64,000 nucleotides of DNA from Pseudomonas fluorescens (GCF_902498065.1 NZ_CABVIR010000002.1:669408-733407); one strand, 5' to 3'; shown: positions 26,498 through 40,436, counted from the stretch's first letter. The notes: generated from the sequence alone by a model not told the origin. Program-made: numbers and translations.

Positions 26498-27832
26498 TTA
26501 CAATTCGGTATGGCCGCTGATGCGCTGGCCCCAGGCCTTGGCGGTGGCGCACAGCTGTTCTTCATCCAGACGGGTCAGGCGGCGGTCGTCGAGCAATTGC
26601 TTGCCACCTACCCAAAGGTGTTTCACGCAGTCCCGGCCAGTGGCGTATATAAGCTGTGAAACCGGGTCGTACACCGGTTGCTGCGCCAGGCCGGAAAGGT
26701 CGAACGCGACCATGTCTGCGGCTTTGCCGATCTCCAGCGAGCCGACCTCGGCCTCGATCCCCAGCGCCCGTGCGCCGTTCAGCGTGGCCATACGCAACGC
26801 GCGATGGGCGTCCAGTGCGGTGGCCGAGCCGGCGACGGCTTTGGCCAGCAACGCAGCGGTGCGGGTTTCGCCAAGCAGGTCGAGGTCGTTGTTACTAGCC
26901 GCACCATCGGTGCCGACGGCCACATTGACGCCCGCCTGCCACAAACGCTCCACCGGGCAGAAACCGCTGGCCAGTTTCAGGTTCGACTCCGGGCAATGAA
27001 TCACATTGGTGTTGCTTTCTACCAGCATCACCAGGTCGTCCTCGCTGATCTGCGTCATGTGAACCGCCTGGAAGCGCGGCCCCAGCAGGCCCAGGCGTGC
27101 AAGGCGGGCCAGCGGGCGCTCGCCACGCTGCTCGACCGATTGCTGCACTTCGAAGGCTGTTTCGTGGACGTGCATGTGAATCGACGCGTCCAGCTCTTCG
27201 GCGATCACCCGGATTTTCTCCAGGTTTTCGTCGCCCACGGTGTAGGGGGCATGGGGGCCGAAGGTGACTTTGATGCGTTCGTGGTGCTTGAGATCGTTGA
27301 ACAGTTCAACGCCCTGACGAATGGCGTCGTCCGCCGTACTGGCGCCCGGAATCGGGAAATCGAGGATCGGAATCGCGATTTGCGCGCGTATGCCGCTGTT
27401 ATGCACGCGTTCGCTGGCAACCTTCGGGAAGAAATACATGTCAGAGAAGCAGGTAATGCCACCTTTTATCTGTTCGGCGATGGCAAGGTCGGTACCATCG
27501 CGTACAAACGCTTCATCGACCCATTTGGCTTCGGCGGGCCAGATGTGGTTTTCCAGCCAGGTCATCAGCGGCAGGTCGTCGGCCAGGCCACGGAACAGCG
27601 TCATCGCTGCGTGCCCGTGAGCGTTGATCAGGCCGGGACTGAGCAGCATGTCCGGCAGTTCGCGGACTTCGGTTGCGTCAAGCTTCAGCGCGGCGGACCG
27701 CGGGCCGATAAACACGATGCGCCCGTCGCGGATGCCCACGCCATGCTCTTTGAGGACAACGCCAGCGGGTTCGACGGGTACCAGCCAGGTCGGCAGCAAT
27801 AACAGGTCGAGCGCAGCGGCAGTGTTCGGCAT
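26498..27832 (-). CDS. mtaD: TRZ/ATZ-family amidohydrolase, probable methylthioadenosine deaminase
   Basis: 444 residues, metal-dependent amidohydrolase. The metal ligands are visible: HGH in [15 protein letters not shown], the pair in [12 protein letters not shown], and the aspartate in [15 protein letters not shown]. The PAO1 counterpart (PA3170), as I recall, converts 5'-methylthioadenosine to 5'-methylthioinosine. Its divergent neighbour here is mtnA, which acts later in the same salvage route, and this strongly favours MTA over other purine or triazine substrates. It lies upstream of ubiG on the same strand, 56 bases away. Confidence 0.88.
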   Translation of the reverse strand: MPNTAAALDLLLLPTWLVPVEPAGVVLKEHGVGIRDGRIVFIGPRSAALKLDATEVRELPDMLLSPGLINAHGHAAMTLFRGLADDLPLMTWLENHIWPAEAKWVDEAFVRDGTDLAIAEQIKGGITCFSDMYFFPKVASERVHNSGIRAQIAIPILDFPIPGASTADDAIRQGVELFNDLKHHERIKVTFGPHAPYTVGDENLEKIRVIAEELDASIHMHVHETAFEVQQSVEQRGERPLARLARLGLLGPRFQAVHMTQISEDDLVMLVESNTNVIHCPESNLKLASGFCPVERLWQAGVNVAVGTDGAASNNDLDLLGETRTAALLAKAVAGSATALDAHRALRMATLNGARALGIEAEVGSLEIGKAADMVAFDLSGLAQQPVYDPVSQLIYATGRDCVKHLWVGGKQLLDDRRLTRLDEEQLCATAKAWGQRISGHTEL

Positions 27833-27939
27833 CGAGGGTCGGTTCCAGTGCTTTTGTAAAGGATGGCGAAGTATACCCGAGCGTCTTCGCGGTGGGATCG
27901 CTATAATCGGCGGCTTTGTTTATGAGTGCGGGGTGAGGG

Positions 27940-29016
27940 ATGCGCGATCGACTGTTGGCTGCGGAGAAGGTGAAGGCCATCGATTGGCGTGATGGCGCCC
28001 TTTATCTGCTGGATCAGCGTGTTTTGCCGTTCGAGGAAACCTGGATCGCCTACACCAGCGCGGCCGGCGTGGCCGAGGCGATTCGTTCGATGGTGGTGCG
28101 CGGCGCGCCGGCGATTGGCATCAGTGCTGCGTATGCCATGGTGCTGTCAGCCCGCGCCCGTATTCTCGAGGGCGGTGACTGGCAGGCCGCGTGGGAAGAG
28201 GATTACGCGTTGCTGGCCGATTCCCGTCCAACGGCGGTGAATCTGTTCTGGGCCTTGAGTCGCATGCGTGACCGCCTGGATCGTCTCAAGGGCGATACCG
28301 ACCCTTTGGCGGCGCTGGAGGCGGAGGCCATCGCCATTCACGAAAGTGATCGCGAAGCCAACCTGACCATGGCGCAACTGGGTGTGGACCTGATCCGCAA
28401 GCACCAAGGCAACGCGCAGGCGATCCTGACCCACTGCAACACCGGCGCGCTGGCCACCGGCGGTTTCGGCACGGCGCTGGGGGTTATTCGCGGGGCCTTT
28501 ATCGAAGGCATGGTCGAGCGCGTCTACGCCGACGAAACCCGTCCCTGGCTGCAAGGTTCGCGACTGACCGCATGGGAGTTGGCCAACGAAGGCATTCCCG
28601 TGACCCTCAATGCCGATTCCGCCGCCGCGCACATCATGAAGACCAAAGGCATCACCTGGGTCATCGTCGGCGCCGACCGGATCACCGCCAATGGCGACGT
28701 GGCCAACAAGATCGGTACTTATCAACTGGCGGTGAACGCCATGCACCACGGCGTGCGCTTCATGGTGGTGGCACCGAGCTCGACCATCGACATGAATCTG
28801 GCCAGCGGCGACGACATTCCGATTGAAGAGCGTGACGGCCGAGAGTTGCTGGAAGTGGGCGGCAAGCGGGTCGGGGCGGATGTCGATGCGTTCAACCCGG
28901 TGTTCGACGTCACCCCGGCGGACTTGATCGACGCGATCGTCACCGAGAAAGGCATCGTCGAGCGTCCGGACACGGCGAAGATGGCGCAGTTGATGTGCCG
29001 CAAGCGTCTGCATTGA
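27940..29016 (+). CDS. mtnA: Methylthioribose-1-phosphate isomerase
   Basis: 358 residues, standard for MtnA. It isomerises 5-methylthioribose-1-phosphate to 5-methylthioribulose-1-phosphate. The catalytic cysteine lies in [13 protein letters not shown] and the aspartate in [19 protein letters not shown]. It is divergent from mtaD across about 107 bases; the ATG follows GGGGTGAGGG. Together they form part of the methionine salvage route through methylthioinosine. The phosphorylase step is not encoded in this window. Confidence 0.95.
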   Translation: MRDRLLAAEKVKAIDWRDGALYLLDQRVLPFEETWIAYTSAAGVAEAIRSMVVRGAPAIGISAAYAMVLSARARILEGGDWQAAWEEDYALLADSRPTAVNLFWALSRMRDRLDRLKGDTDPLAALEAEAIAIHESDREANLTMAQLGVDLIRKHQGNAQAILTHCNTGALATGGFGTALGVIRGAFIEGMVERVYADETRPWLQGSRLTAWELANEGIPVTLNADSAAAHIMKTKGITWVIVGADRITANGDVANKIGTYQLAVNAMHHGVRFMVVAPSSTIDMNLASGDDIPIEERDGRELLEVGGKRVGADVDAFNPVFDVTPADLIDAIVTEKGIVERPDTAKMAQLMCRKRLH

Positions 29017-29042
29017 AGGGATTTGGTGTCTGATCGATCGCC

Positions 29043-29133
29043 ATCGCGGGCAAGCCCGCTCCCACAGAAATTTGTGTTGTGCCGCAAATCCCGGGCATTT
29101 CATGATCCCTGTGGGAGCGGGCTTGCCCGCGAT
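29043..29133. repeat. REP pair between mtnA and gyrA
   Basis: Perfect 25-base inverted arms (29043-29067 and 29109-29133), core GCGGGCAAGCCCGC with the CCCACAG tail, a third core variant of the same family in this window. The remaining bases to 29450 hold the gyrA upstream region; I see no gene there. Confidence 0.85.
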
Positions 29134-29450
29134 GAGGCCCGCAAATTCAATAAAACAGTCTGAATTCTGCATTCGGCAACCCTCTGAGCCCCTCTCGTCC
29201 CCGTTAAGCCTGCCACCAGTCAACTAACTACACTCCATGCGCATCTGGGGGATAGGTGCGTGGCGGCTCTTGTGATAACATCCGGCGTTTTCCGAGGCAG
29301 TCCCACGGGGTTGTCTTTACTGCGCAAATCCATGGCATAACTCGTTGATTTGTCGTAAGTCGGTGCATGGCACTCAGCCTGCAGCGGCGAGCTTCGTTCG
29401 TCCCATATGGATGTGACGAGGTTTCACCAGAAAAAGGAATCGAGCTTCTC

Positions 29451-32114
<2,664 letters not shown>

Positions 32115-32124
32115 GCGGACAAAC

Positions 32125-32158
32125 AGGGGGCGGATGAAAATTCGCCCCCTTGTTGTTT
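32125..32158 (+). terminator. gyrA terminator
   Basis: An 8-bp GC stem, AGGGGGCG (32125-32132) / CGCCCCCT (32143-32150), followed by a T-rich tail (TGTTGTTTGT), 11 bases after the stop. Confidence 0.8.
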
Positions 32159-32195
32159 GTCCGTAATGAAATATCGACACCCATGGAGATCCCTT

Positions 32196-32272
32196 GTGGG
32201 AGCGAGCCTGGTCGCGATGCAGGCGCCGCGATACGTCTGAGGCGCTGCCATTGCGAGCAGGCTCGTTCCCAC
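32196..32272. repeat. Degenerate REP pair before serC
   Basis: Arms at 32196-32219 and 32249-32272 share the GTGGGAGCGAGCCTG pattern in opposite orientation but with several mismatches, so this is a decayed pair of the same family. Confidence 0.65.
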
Positions 32273-32357
32273 CGATGTTTTGCTTTAGCAGGGACTCTGT
32301 GTCGATTGATGTTGTGATTTATTGCGTGACTACCACCAAATCAGAGCGAGATTGGAT

Positions 32358-33443
32358 GTGAGCAAGAGAGCCTATAACTTCTGTGCCGGTCCTGCGGCAC
32401 TTCCCGAAGCTGTCCTGACGCGCGCCCAGGGTGAACTCCTTGATTGGCACGGCAAGGGCCTGTCGGTCATGGAAATGAGCCATCGCAGTGATGAGTTCGT
32501 GTCCATCGCCACCAAGGCCGAGCAGGATCTGCGTGATCTGCTGAATATCCCCTCGAACTATAAAGTGCTGTTTCTGCAAGGTGGCGCCAGCCAGCAATTT
32601 GCGCAGATTCCTCTGAACCTGCTGCCGGAAAGCGGCACCGCCGACTATATCGACACCGGTATCTGGTCGCAGAAAGCCATCGAAGAAGCTTCGCGCTACG
32701 GTAACGTCAATGTCGCCGCCACCGCCAAGCCTTACGACTATTTTGCTATCCCTGGTCAGAACGAATGGAAGCTGTCGAAAGACGCGGCCTACGTTCACTA
32801 CGCACCGAACGAAACCATCGGTGGTCTGGAATTCAACTGGGTTCCGGAAACCGGTGACGTTCCGCTGGTCGCCGACATGTCTTCCGACATCCTGTCGCGT
32901 CCGATCGATGTCTCGCGCTTCGGCATGATCTACGCCGGCGCCCAGAAAAACATCGGCCCGAGCGGCATCGTCGTCAACATCGTTCGCGAAGACCTGCTGG
33001 GTCACGCCCGTTCCCTGTGCCCGACCATGCTCAACTACAAGGTCGCGGCCGATAACGGTTCGATGTACAACACCCCGCCAACCCTGGCCTGGTACCTGTC
33101 CGGCCTGGTGTTCGAGTGGCTGAAAGAGCAGGGCGGCGTCGAAGCCATCGGCAAGCTCAACGACGTGAAGCAGCGCACGCTGTACGACTTCATTGATGCC
33201 AGCGGCCTGTACAGCAACCCGATCAACAAGTCCGATCGCTCATGGATGAACGTGCCGTTCCGTCTGGCTGACGATCGTCTGGACAAGCCATTCCTGGCCG
33301 GTGCCGACGAACGTGGCCTGCTGAACCTCAAGGGTCACCGTTCCGTGGGCGGCATGCGCGCCTCCATCTATAACGCCGTCGATATCGTTGCGGTCAACGC
33401 ACTGGTTTCGTACATGGCAGAGTTCGAGAAGGAACACGGCTAA
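32358..33443 (+). CDS. serC: Phosphoserine aminotransferase
   Basis: 361 residues from a GTG at 32358, chosen because it gives the family N-terminus (MSKRAYNFCAGPAALPEAV); the frame is open upstream from 32322 but that part has no homology I recognise. It makes phosphoserine from phosphohydroxypyruvate and also serves pyridoxal phosphate synthesis. The PLP lysine lies in IYAGAQKNIGPSG and the C-terminal GHRSVGGMRASIYNA is conserved. The stop overlaps the pheA start by one base, starting a serC-pheA-hisC-tyrA/aroA-cmk-rpsA run. Confidence 0.97.
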   Translation: MSKRAYNFCAGPAALPEAVLTRAQGELLDWHGKGLSVMEMSHRSDEFVSIATKAEQDLRDLLNIPSNYKVLFLQGGASQQFAQIPLNLLPESGTADYIDTGIWSQKAIEEASRYGNVNVAATAKPYDYFAIPGQNEWKLSKDAAYVHYAPNETIGGLEFNWVPETGDVPLVADMSSDILSRPIDVSRFGMIYAGAQKNIGPSGIVVNIVREDLLGHARSLCPTMLNYKVAADNGSMYNTPPTLAWYLSGLVFEWLKEQGGVEAIGKLNDVKQRTLYDFIDASGLYSNPINKSDRSWMNVPFRLADDRLDKPFLAGADERGLLNLKGHRSVGGMRASIYNAVDIVAVNALVSYMAEFEKEHG

Positions 33444-34537
33444 TGTCTGAGCAAGAACTCAAGGCACTGCGCCTGCGCATTGATGCCCTGGACGAAAAAG
33501 TCCTGGAGCTGATCAGTGAGCGCGCACGCTGCGCCCAGGAAGTTGCGCGAGTAAAGATGGCCTCGCTGGCCGAAGGCGAAGTGCCGGTGTTCTATCGTCC
33601 TGAGCGCGAAGCTCAGGTGCTCAAGCGTGTGATGGAGCGCAATCAGGGCCCGTTGGGCAACGAAGAAATGGCGCGGTTGTTCCGCGAAATCATGTCTTCG
33701 TGCCTGGCGCTCGAGCAGCCGCTGAAAGTGGCTTACCTCGGCCCTGAAGGCACTTTCACCCAAGCGGCGGCCATGAAGCATTTCGGCCACGCGGTGATCA
33801 GCAAGCCGATGGCGGCGATCGATGAAGTGTTCCGCGAAGTGGCGGCCGGTGCGGTGAACTTTGGCGTGGTCCCGGTGGAAAACTCCACCGAGGGTGCGGT
33901 CAACCACACGCTCGACAGCTTCCTCGAACACGACATGGTTATCTGCGGCGAAGTCGAGTTGCGGATTCACCACCACCTGTTGGTGGGTGAAAACACCAAG
34001 ACCGACAGCATCAGCCGCATCTATTCCCACGCCCAGTCGCTGGCCCAGTGCCGCAAGTGGCTGGATGCACACTACCCGAATGTCGAGCGCGTCGCGGTTT
34101 CCAGCAACGCCGAAGCCGCGAAGCGGGTCAAGGGTGAGTGGAACTCGGCGGCGATTGCCGGCGACATGGCCGCAGGCTTGTACGGGCTGACCCGCCTGGC
34201 CGAGAAAATCGAGGATCGCCCGGACAACTCCACGCGATTCCTGATGATCGGCAGCCAGGAAGTGCCACCAACCGGCGACGACAAGACCTCGATCATCGTC
34301 TCCATGAGCAACAAGCCGGGCGCGCTTCACGAGTTGCTGGTGCCGTTCCACGACAATGGCATCGACCTGACGCGCATCGAGACGCGTCCTTCGCGCAGCG
34401 GTAAATGGACCTACGTGTTCTTCATCGACTTCGTCGGTCACCATCGCGATCCGCTGGTAAAAGGTGTGCTGGAAAAGATCAGTCAGGAAGCAGTGGCACT
34501 TAAAGTGTTGGGTTCCTACCCGAAAGCCGTTCTATAA
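33443..34537 (+). CDS. pheA: Bifunctional chorismate mutase / prephenate dehydratase
   Basis: 364 residues. Domains in order: AroQ-type chorismate mutase (1 to about 90, LKALRLRIDALDEKVLELI), prephenate dehydratase (about 95-275, starting VAYLGPEGTFTQAAAMKHFG and holding the catalytic NSTRF), and an ACT domain (about 285-364, GALHELLVPFHDNGIDLTRI) that should bind phenylalanine for feedback control. It overlaps serC by one base and precedes hisC by ten. Confidence 0.97.
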   Translation: MSEQELKALRLRIDALDEKVLELISERARCAQEVARVKMASLAEGEVPVFYRPEREAQVLKRVMERNQGPLGNEEMARLFREIMSSCLALEQPLKVAYLGPEGTFTQAAAMKHFGHAVISKPMAAIDEVFREVAAGAVNFGVVPVENSTEGAVNHTLDSFLEHDMVICGEVELRIHHHLLVGENTKTDSISRIYSHAQSLAQCRKWLDAHYPNVERVAVSSNAEAAKRVKGEWNSAAIAGDMAAGLYGLTRLAEKIEDRPDNSTRFLMIGSQEVPPTGDDKTSIIVSMSNKPGALHELLVPFHDNGIDLTRIETRPSRSGKWTYVFFIDFVGHHRDPLVKGVLEKISQEAVALKVLGSYPKAVL

Positions 34538-34547
34538 GGGGTAGCAA

Positions 34548-35660
34548 ATGAGTGGCAACTTCCTCGCTCTGGCACAGCCGGGCGTGCAACAACTTTCGCC
34601 TTACGTTCCGGGCAAACCCGTGGACGAATTGGCGCGTGAGCTGGACATCGATCCGGCCAGCATCGTCAAACTGGCGAGCAACGAAAATCCGTTGGGCGCC
34701 AGTCCAAAAGCCTTGGCGGCCATTCGTGAAGAGTTGGCCGAGCTGACCCGTTATCCGGATGGCAACGGTTTTGCGCTCAAGACCCTGCTGGCCGATCAGT
34801 GCCGCGTCGAACTGAATCAGGTGACGCTGGGCAACGGCTCCAACGACATCCTGGAACTGGTCGCTCGCGCTTATCTGGCGCCGGGCCTGAACGCGGTGTT
34901 CAGCGAGCATGCGTTTGCGGTCTATCCGATCGTCACCCAAGCGGTCGGTGCGACAGCCAAAGTCATCCCGGCCAAAGACTGGGGCCATGACCTGTCGGCC
35001 ATGCTGGCCGCGATCGATGCCGATACCCGTGTGGTCTTCATCGCCAACCCGAACAACCCGACCGGGACCTGGTTTGGCGCCGAAGCGCTGGACGAGTTCC
35101 TGCAGGATGTGCCGGAACACGTGCTGGTGGTGCTGGACGAGGCCTACATTGAATACGCCGAAGGCAGCGATTTGCCGGATGGCCTGGACTTCCTGGCGGC
35201 GTACCCGAACCTGCTGGTCTCGCGCACCTTCTCCAAGGCTTACGGCCTGGCGGCGCTGCGGGTCGGTTATGGCTTGTCTACCGCGGTGGTTGCCGATGTG
35301 CTGAATCGCGTGCGTCAGCCGTTCAACGTCAACAGCCTGGCCTTGGCCGCTGCGTGCGCAGCGCTGCAAGACGCCGAGTACCTGGCTGAAAGCCGCCGCG
35401 TGAACGAAGCCGGCATGCAGCAACTGGAAGCGGGTTTCCGCGAACTGGGGCTGAGCTGGATTGCGTCCAAGGGCAACTTCATCTGCGTCGATCTGGGCCG
35501 TGTTGCTCTGCCGATCTTCCAGGGCTTGCTGCGCGAAGGCGTGATCGTGCGTCCGGTGGCCAACTATGGCATGCCGAACCACTTGCGCATCACCATCGGC
35601 TTGCCGGCGGAAAACAGCCGCTTCCTCGAGGCGCTGACCAAGGTTCTGGCTCGTGGTTGA
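34548..35660 (+). CDS. hisC: Histidinol-phosphate aminotransferase, aromatic-operon copy
   Basis: 370 residues, fold-type I aminotransferase. The PLP lysine is in TFSKAYGLAALRVGYGL; NPNNPTG and LDEAYIEY are intact. Its place between pheA and tyrA-aroA is where PAO1 carries hisC2, and such copies are often proposed to act on aromatic precursors as well as histidinol phosphate. The stop overlaps the next gene's GTG start by 8 bases. Confidence 0.94.
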   Translation: MSGNFLALAQPGVQQLSPYVPGKPVDELARELDIDPASIVKLASNENPLGASPKALAAIREELAELTRYPDGNGFALKTLLADQCRVELNQVTLGNGSNDILELVARAYLAPGLNAVFSEHAFAVYPIVTQAVGATAKVIPAKDWGHDLSAMLAAIDADTRVVFIANPNNPTGTWFGAEALDEFLQDVPEHVLVVLDEAYIEYAEGSDLPDGLDFLAAYPNLLVSRTFSKAYGLAALRVGYGLSTAVVADVLNRVRQPFNVNSLALAAACAALQDAEYLAESRRVNEAGMQQLEAGFRELGLSWIASKGNFICVDLGRVALPIFQGLLREGVIVRPVANYGMPNHLRITIGLPAENSRFLEALTKVLARG

Positions 35661-37896
35661 TGTCACTGCTCTGCAATCTCCTGAACCTGTGATCGGTCGC
35701 CTGGTGGTGGTCGGTCTGGGGTTGATCGGTGGTTCGTTTGCCAAGGGGTTGCGTGAAAGCGGCCTGTGCCGCGAAGTGGTCGGCGTCGATCTCGACCCGC
35801 AGTCGCGCAAGCTCGCGGTCGAATTGGGCGTGGTGGATCGCTGCGAAGAAGACCTGGCCGTTGCCTGCCAGGGCGCCGACGTGATTCAGCTGGCCGTGCC
35901 GATCCTGGCCATGGAGAAGATGCTCGGCCGGTTGGCCAGCATGGACCTCGGGCAAGCGATTCTGACCGATGTCGGCAGTGCCAAGGGCAACGTCGTGCGC
36001 GCCGCGACCGAAGCGTTTGGCGGTATGCCGGCGCGTTTCGTACCGGGCCATCCGATTGCCGGTTCCGAGCAGAGCGGGGTGGAAGCCTCCAATGCCGAAC
36101 TGTTTCGTCGCCATAAAGTGATTCTGACACCGCTGGACCAAACCGATCCGGCCGCGCTGGCCGTGGTCGACCGGTTGTGGCGCGAACTGGGCGCCGATGT
36201 CGAGCACATGCAGGTCGAGCGTCACGACGAAGTGTTGGCGGCGACCAGCCATTTGCCGCACTTGCTGGCGTTCGGTTTGGTCGATTCATTGGCCAAACGC
36301 AATGAAAACCTTGAGATCTTCCGTTACGCTGCCGGCGGTTTCCGCGATTTCACAAGAATCGCGGGAAGTGACCCGGTCATGTGGCACGACATCTTCCTCG
36401 CCAACCGCGAAGCTGTCCTGCGCACACTCGATACATTTCGCAGCGACCTCGACGCCTTGCGCGACGCGGTCGATGCAGGGGATGGGCACCAATTGTTGGG
36501 CGTGTTCACGCGCGCCCGGGTTGCCCGCGAACATTTCAGTAAAATCCTGGCCCGCCGGGCTTATGTGGACGCTATGAACTCCAACGACCTGATTTTCCTG
36601 GGACAACCTGGTGGCCGCCTGACTGGGCGGATTCGTGTACCGGGCGACAAATCGATTTCCCACCGTTCGATCATGCTCGGCTCCCTGGCTGAAGGCGTCA
36701 CCGAAGTCGAAGGTTTCCTCGAGGGCGAAGACGCTCTGGCGACCTTGCAGGCCTTCCGTGACATGGGTGTCGTGATCGAAGGGCCGCACCACGGGCGCGT
36801 GACCATCCATGGCGTCGGCCTGCACGGCTTGAAGCCTGCACCAGGTCCGATCTATCTGGGCAACTCCGGCACCTCGATGCGTCTGCTGTCCGGCCTGTTG
36901 GCTGCGCAGAACTTCGATAGCACCTTGACCGGTGACGCCTCGCTGTCCAAGCGTCCGATGAATCGCGTGGCCAATCCGCTGCGTGAAATGGGCGCCGTGA
37001 TCGAGACCGCTGCTGAAGGTCGTCCACCGATGATCATCCGTGGCGGTAACAAGCTCAAAGGCCTGACCTACACCATGCCGATGGCCAGTGCCCAGGTTAA
37101 ATCCTGCCTGCTGTTGGCCGGTCTGTACGCCGAGGGCAAAACCACCGTCACCGAGCCTGCACCGACGCGCGACCACACCGAGCGCATGCTGCGCGGCTTC
37201 GGCTACCCGGTCAGCGTCAATGGCGCTACAGCTTCGGTCGAATCCGGCCACAAGCTGACCGCGACCCACATTGAAGTGCCGGGCGACATCTCGTCGTCGG
37301 CCTTCTTCCTGGTGGCGGCGTCGATCGCCGAAGGTTCCGAGCTGGTGCTCGAGCACGTCGGCATCAACCCGACCCGTACCGGCGTGATCGACATCCTGCG
37401 CCTGATGGGCGCTGACATCACCCTGGAAAACCAGCGCGAGGTCGGCGGCGAGCCGGTAGCGGACCTGCGCGTGCGTGCAGCTAAACTCAAAGGTATCGAG
37501 ATTCCCGAAGCGCTGGTTCCATTGGCCATCGACGAATTCCCGGTGTTATTCGTGGCGGCGGCGTGTGCCGAAGGGCGCACCATCCTGCGTGGCGCCGAAG
37601 AGTTGCGCGTCAAGGAGTCGGACCGGATCCAGGTCATGGCCGATGGCTTGCTGGCACTGGGCGTCAAGTGCGAACCGACTCCGGACGGCATCATCATCGA
37701 CGGCGGCCCGATCGGTGGCGGCGAAGTGCATGGTCACGGCGATCACCGGATTGCCATGGCTTTCAGCGTGGCGTCGCTGCGTGCCACTGCACCAATTCGC
37801 ATCCATGACTGCGCCAACGTCGCAACCTCGTTCCCGAACTTCCTGGCGCTGTGCGCGCAGGTCGGTATCCGTGTTGCACAAGAGGCTCAGTCGTGA
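35653..37896 (+). CDS. aroA: Fused prephenate dehydrogenase and EPSP synthase (TyrA-AroA)
   Basis: 747 residues from a GTG at 35653. Residues 1 to about 295 are a TyrA dehydrogenase with the Rossmann motif [17 protein letters not shown] and the catalytic-region histidine in [15 protein letters not shown]. From about 308 (an internal Met) to the end is EPSP synthase ([41 protein letters not shown]). This fusion is typical of Pseudomonas. The EPSP part carries the four short motifs that mark class II, less glyphosate-sensitive enzymes: GDKS, SAQVK, RDHTE and NPTR. The protein sits between hisC and cmk, overlapping both. Confidence 0.95.
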   Translation: MVDVTALQSPEPVIGRLVVVGLGLIGGSFAKGLRESGLCREVVGVDLDPQSRKLAVELGVVDRCEEDLAVACQGADVIQLAVPILAMEKMLGRLASMDLGQAILTDVGSAKGNVVRAATEAFGGMPARFVPGHPIAGSEQSGVEASNAELFRRHKVILTPLDQTDPAALAVVDRLWRELGADVEHMQVERHDEVLAATSHLPHLLAFGLVDSLAKRNENLEIFRYAAGGFRDFTRIAGSDPVMWHDIFLANREAVLRTLDTFRSDLDALRDAVDAGDGHQLLGVFTRARVAREHFSKILARRAYVDAMNSNDLIFLGQPGGRLTGRIRVPGDKSISHRSIMLGSLAEGVTEVEGFLEGEDALATLQAFRDMGVVIEGPHHGRVTIHGVGLHGLKPAPGPIYLGNSGTSMRLLSGLLAAQNFDSTLTGDASLSKRPMNRVANPLREMGAVIETAAEGRPPMIIRGGNKLKGLTYTMPMASAQVKSCLLLAGLYAEGKTTVTEPAPTRDHTERMLRGFGYPVSVNGATASVESGHKLTATHIEVPGDISSSAFFLVAASIAEGSELVLEHVGINPTRTGVIDILRLMGADITLENQREVGGEPVADLRVRAAKLKGIEIPEALVPLAIDEFPVLFVAAACAEGRTILRGAEELRVKESDRIQVMADGLLALGVKCEPTPDGIIIDGGPIGGGEVHGHGDHRIAMAFSVASLRATAPIRIHDCANVATSFPNFLALCAQVGIRVAQEAQS

Positions 37897-38582
37897 AAAA
37901 CATCGCACCGGTCATTACCATCGATGGGCCAAGCGGCTCCGGCAAGGGCACGGTGGCTGGCATTCTGGCCAAGCGTCTGGGTTGGAACCTGCTGGATTCT
38001 GGTGCGCTTTATCGGTTGCTGGCCTTCGCTGCGCATAATCACGGTGTCGACCTCACCAATGAAGAGTTGCTGAAGAAGCTCGCCGCTCATCTGGATGTGC
38101 AATTCATCGCGGCGACCGACGGTCAGCTGCAGCGCATCATTCTCGAGGGCGATGAAGTCAGCGATGTGATTCGCACCGAAAGCATCGGCTCCGGTGCCTC
38201 GCAGGTCGCGGCATTGCCCGCAGTGCGCGAGGCGCTGCTGCAGCGCCAGCGTGCATTCCAGGAAGCGCCGGGCCTGGTGGCCGATGGGCGCGACATGGGT
38301 ACGGTGGTTTTTCCGGATGCACCGTTGAAGATTTTCCTCACCGCGAGTGCCGAAGAGCGTGCGCGCCGTCGATACTTGCAGTTGAAGGGCAAAGTCGATG
38401 GTGTTAGTCTGTCGAGTCTGCTAGATGAGATACGTGCACGCGATGAGCGTGATACCCAGCGAGCGGTAGCCCCGCTTAAACCGGCGGCTGACGCTATTCA
38501 GCTGGATTCCACGGAATTATCCATCGATCAGGTGCTGGAACGCATCATGAGCGAGATCGCCATTCGCGATATCGCCGGGTGA
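37893..38582 (+). CDS. cmk: Cytidylate kinase
   Basis: 229 residues from a GTG at 37893 that overlaps the aroA stop (GTGA). The P-loop GPSGSGKGT is near residue 11, and [20 protein letters not shown] is the CMP-binding region. It phosphorylates CMP and dCMP. It precedes rpsA, the conserved cmk-rpsA order of gammaproteobacteria. Confidence 0.97.
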   Translation: MKNIAPVITIDGPSGSGKGTVAGILAKRLGWNLLDSGALYRLLAFAAHNHGVDLTNEELLKKLAAHLDVQFIAATDGQLQRIILEGDEVSDVIRTESIGSGASQVAALPAVREALLQRQRAFQEAPGLVADGRDMGTVVFPDAPLKIFLTASAEERARRRYLQLKGKVDGVSLSSLLDEIRARDERDTQRAVAPLKPAADAIQLDSTELSIDQVLERIMSEIAIRDIAG

Positions 38583-38702
38583 CCAAGAAGTTGTGCAGGG
38601 GACCAGTCATAGTCCTGCGCCGCTTCTTTAAATGAACGTAACCCACGTCGTCTGGGATGTGGAGATGGGCGTATCCTTCGCCCTTATTCAACAGGAATTA
38701 AA
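38583..38702 (+). promoter_or_regulatory. rpsA leader region
   Basis: The 120 bases before rpsA contain a small hairpin GGGCG-TATCCTT-CGCCC (38667-38683) and an AGGAATTAAA stretch before the ATG. In E. coli the rpsA leader folds into hairpins and is autoregulated by S1; a similar leader is plausible here, but only this one hairpin is clear. Confidence 0.4.
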
Positions 38703-40391
38703 ATGAGCGAAAGCTTTGCGGAACTCTTTGAAGAAAGCCTAAAAACCCTGAACCTTCAGGCAGGCTCCATCATCACCGGTGTTATCGTTGATATCGATTA
38801 CCAAGCTCGCTGGGTAACCGTTCACGCTGGCCTGAAGTCTGAAGCACTCATCCCGCTTGAGCAGTTCTACAACGACGCTGGCGATCTGACTATCAATGTC
38901 GGTGACGAAGTTCACGTTGCGCTGGACTCGGTTGAAGACGGCTTTGGTGAAACCAAACTGTCCCGTGAAAAAGCCAAGCGCGCTGAATGCTGGATTGTTC
39001 TGGAAGCTGCCTTCGCAGCCGAGGAAGTGGTCAAGGGCGTTATCAACGGTAAGGTTAAAGGCGGCTTCACTGTCGACGTTAACGGCATCCGTGCGTTCCT
39101 GCCAGGTTCCCTGGTTGACGTCCGTCCTGTGCGCGATACCACGCACCTGGAAGGCAAAGAGCTGGAATTCAAGGTCATCAAACTCGACCAGAAACGCAAC
39201 AACGTTGTCGTTTCCCGTCGTAGCGTCCTCGAAGCCGAGAACTCCGCCGAGCGTGAAGCTCTGCTGGAATCCCTGCAGGAAGGTCAACAAGTCAAAGGTA
39301 TCGTCAAGAACCTCACCGATTACGGCGCATTCGTCGATCTGGGTGGCGTCGATGGCCTGCTGCACATTACCGACATGGCTTGGAAGCGTATCAAGCATCC
39401 TTCCGAAATCGTCAACGTTGGCGACGAGATCGATGTCAAGGTTCTGAAGTACGATCGCGAACGCAATCGTGTTTCCCTGGGCCTCAAGCAACTGGGCGAA
39501 GATCCATGGGTTGCTATCAAAGCCCGTTACCCAGAAAGCACTCGCGTTACCGCTCGTGTAACCAACCTGACCGACTACGGCTGCTTCGCTGAGCTGGAAG
39601 AAGGCGTTGAAGGTCTGGTACACGTTTCCGAAATGGACTGGACCAACAAGAACATCCACCCTTCGAAAGTCGTACAAGTCGGCGACGAAGTGGAAGTTAT
39701 GGTTCTGGACATCGACGAAGAGCGTCGTCGTATCTCCCTCGGCATCAAGCAGTGCAAATCTAACCCATGGGAAGATTTCTCTGGCCAGTTCAACAAGGGC
39801 GATAAAATCTCCGGCACCATCAAGTCGATCACCGATTTCGGTATCTTCATTGGTCTGGACGGCGGCATCGACGGTCTGGTTCACCTGTCCGACATCTCCT
39901 GGAACGAAGTGGGCGAAGAAGCCGTTCGCCGCTTCAAGAAGGGCGACGAGCTGGACACCGTTATCCTGTCGGTTGACCCAGAGCGCGAGCGCATCTCCCT
40001 GGGTATCAAGCAACTGGAAAGCGATCCGTTCTCCGAGTACGTTCAAGAGAACGACAAAGGCGCAATCGTTAAAGGCATCGTGAAGGAAGTTGACGCTAAA
40101 GGCGCCATCATCACTCTGGCCGACGATATCGAAGCGACTCTGAAAGCCTCCGAAATCAGCCGTGACCGCGTTGAAGACGCGCGCAACGTTCTGAAAGAAG
40201 GCCAGGAAGTAGAAGCCAAGATCATCAGCGTTGATCGTAAGAGCCGCGTCATTCAGCTGTCGATCAAATCGAAAGACGATGCTGAAGAGAAAGAAGCCAT
40301 CCAGAGCCTGAAATCGGCTCCGGAAGGTGAAGCTGCTGCTGACACCACCATGGCGGCACTGCTGCGCCAGGCAATGGCCAAACAGAACTAA
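38703..40391 (+). CDS. rpsA: 30S ribosomal protein S1
   Basis: 562 residues with six S1 (OB-fold) domains in tandem. Recurring blocks such as [41 protein letters not shown] and [20 protein letters not shown] mark the central repeats. It binds mRNA and helps start translation. It uses GAA/AAG- and CTG-rich, highly expressed codon choices and is followed by a strong terminator. Confidence 0.98.
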   Translation: MSESFAELFEESLKTLNLQAGSIITGVIVDIDYQARWVTVHAGLKSEALIPLEQFYNDAGDLTINVGDEVHVALDSVEDGFGETKLSREKAKRAECWIVLEAAFAAEEVVKGVINGKVKGGFTVDVNGIRAFLPGSLVDVRPVRDTTHLEGKELEFKVIKLDQKRNNVVVSRRSVLEAENSAEREALLESLQEGQQVKGIVKNLTDYGAFVDLGGVDGLLHITDMAWKRIKHPSEIVNVGDEIDVKVLKYDRERNRVSLGLKQLGEDPWVAIKARYPESTRVTARVTNLTDYGCFAELEEGVEGLVHVSEMDWTNKNIHPSKVVQVGDEVEVMVLDIDEERRRISLGIKQCKSNPWEDFSGQFNKGDKISGTIKSITDFGIFIGLDGGIDGLVHLSDISWNEVGEEAVRRFKKGDELDTVILSVDPERERISLGIKQLESDPFSEYVQENDKGAIVKGIVKEVDAKGAIITLADDIEATLKASEISRDRVEDARNVLKEGQEVEAKIISVDRKSRVIQLSIKSKDDAEEKEAIQSLKSAPEGEAAADTTMAALLRQAMAKQN

Positions 40392-40405
40392 GTTCTGCTT
40401 GATCG

Positions 40406-40436
40406 TTAAAAAGGGCGACTTCGGTCGCCCTTTTTT
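40406..40436 (+). terminator. rpsA terminator
   Basis: A perfect stem AAGGGCGAC / GTCGCCCTT closed by a TTCG tetraloop (40420-40423), extended by A/T pairs and followed by a T-run; a textbook rho-independent terminator. Confidence 0.95.

Noticed and set aside
34548..35660. Second threonine-phosphate decarboxylase in place of HisC
   Set aside because: The length, motif spacing and position between pheA and tyrA-aroA fit HisC; the cobalamin decarboxylase is already present at 299-1291.
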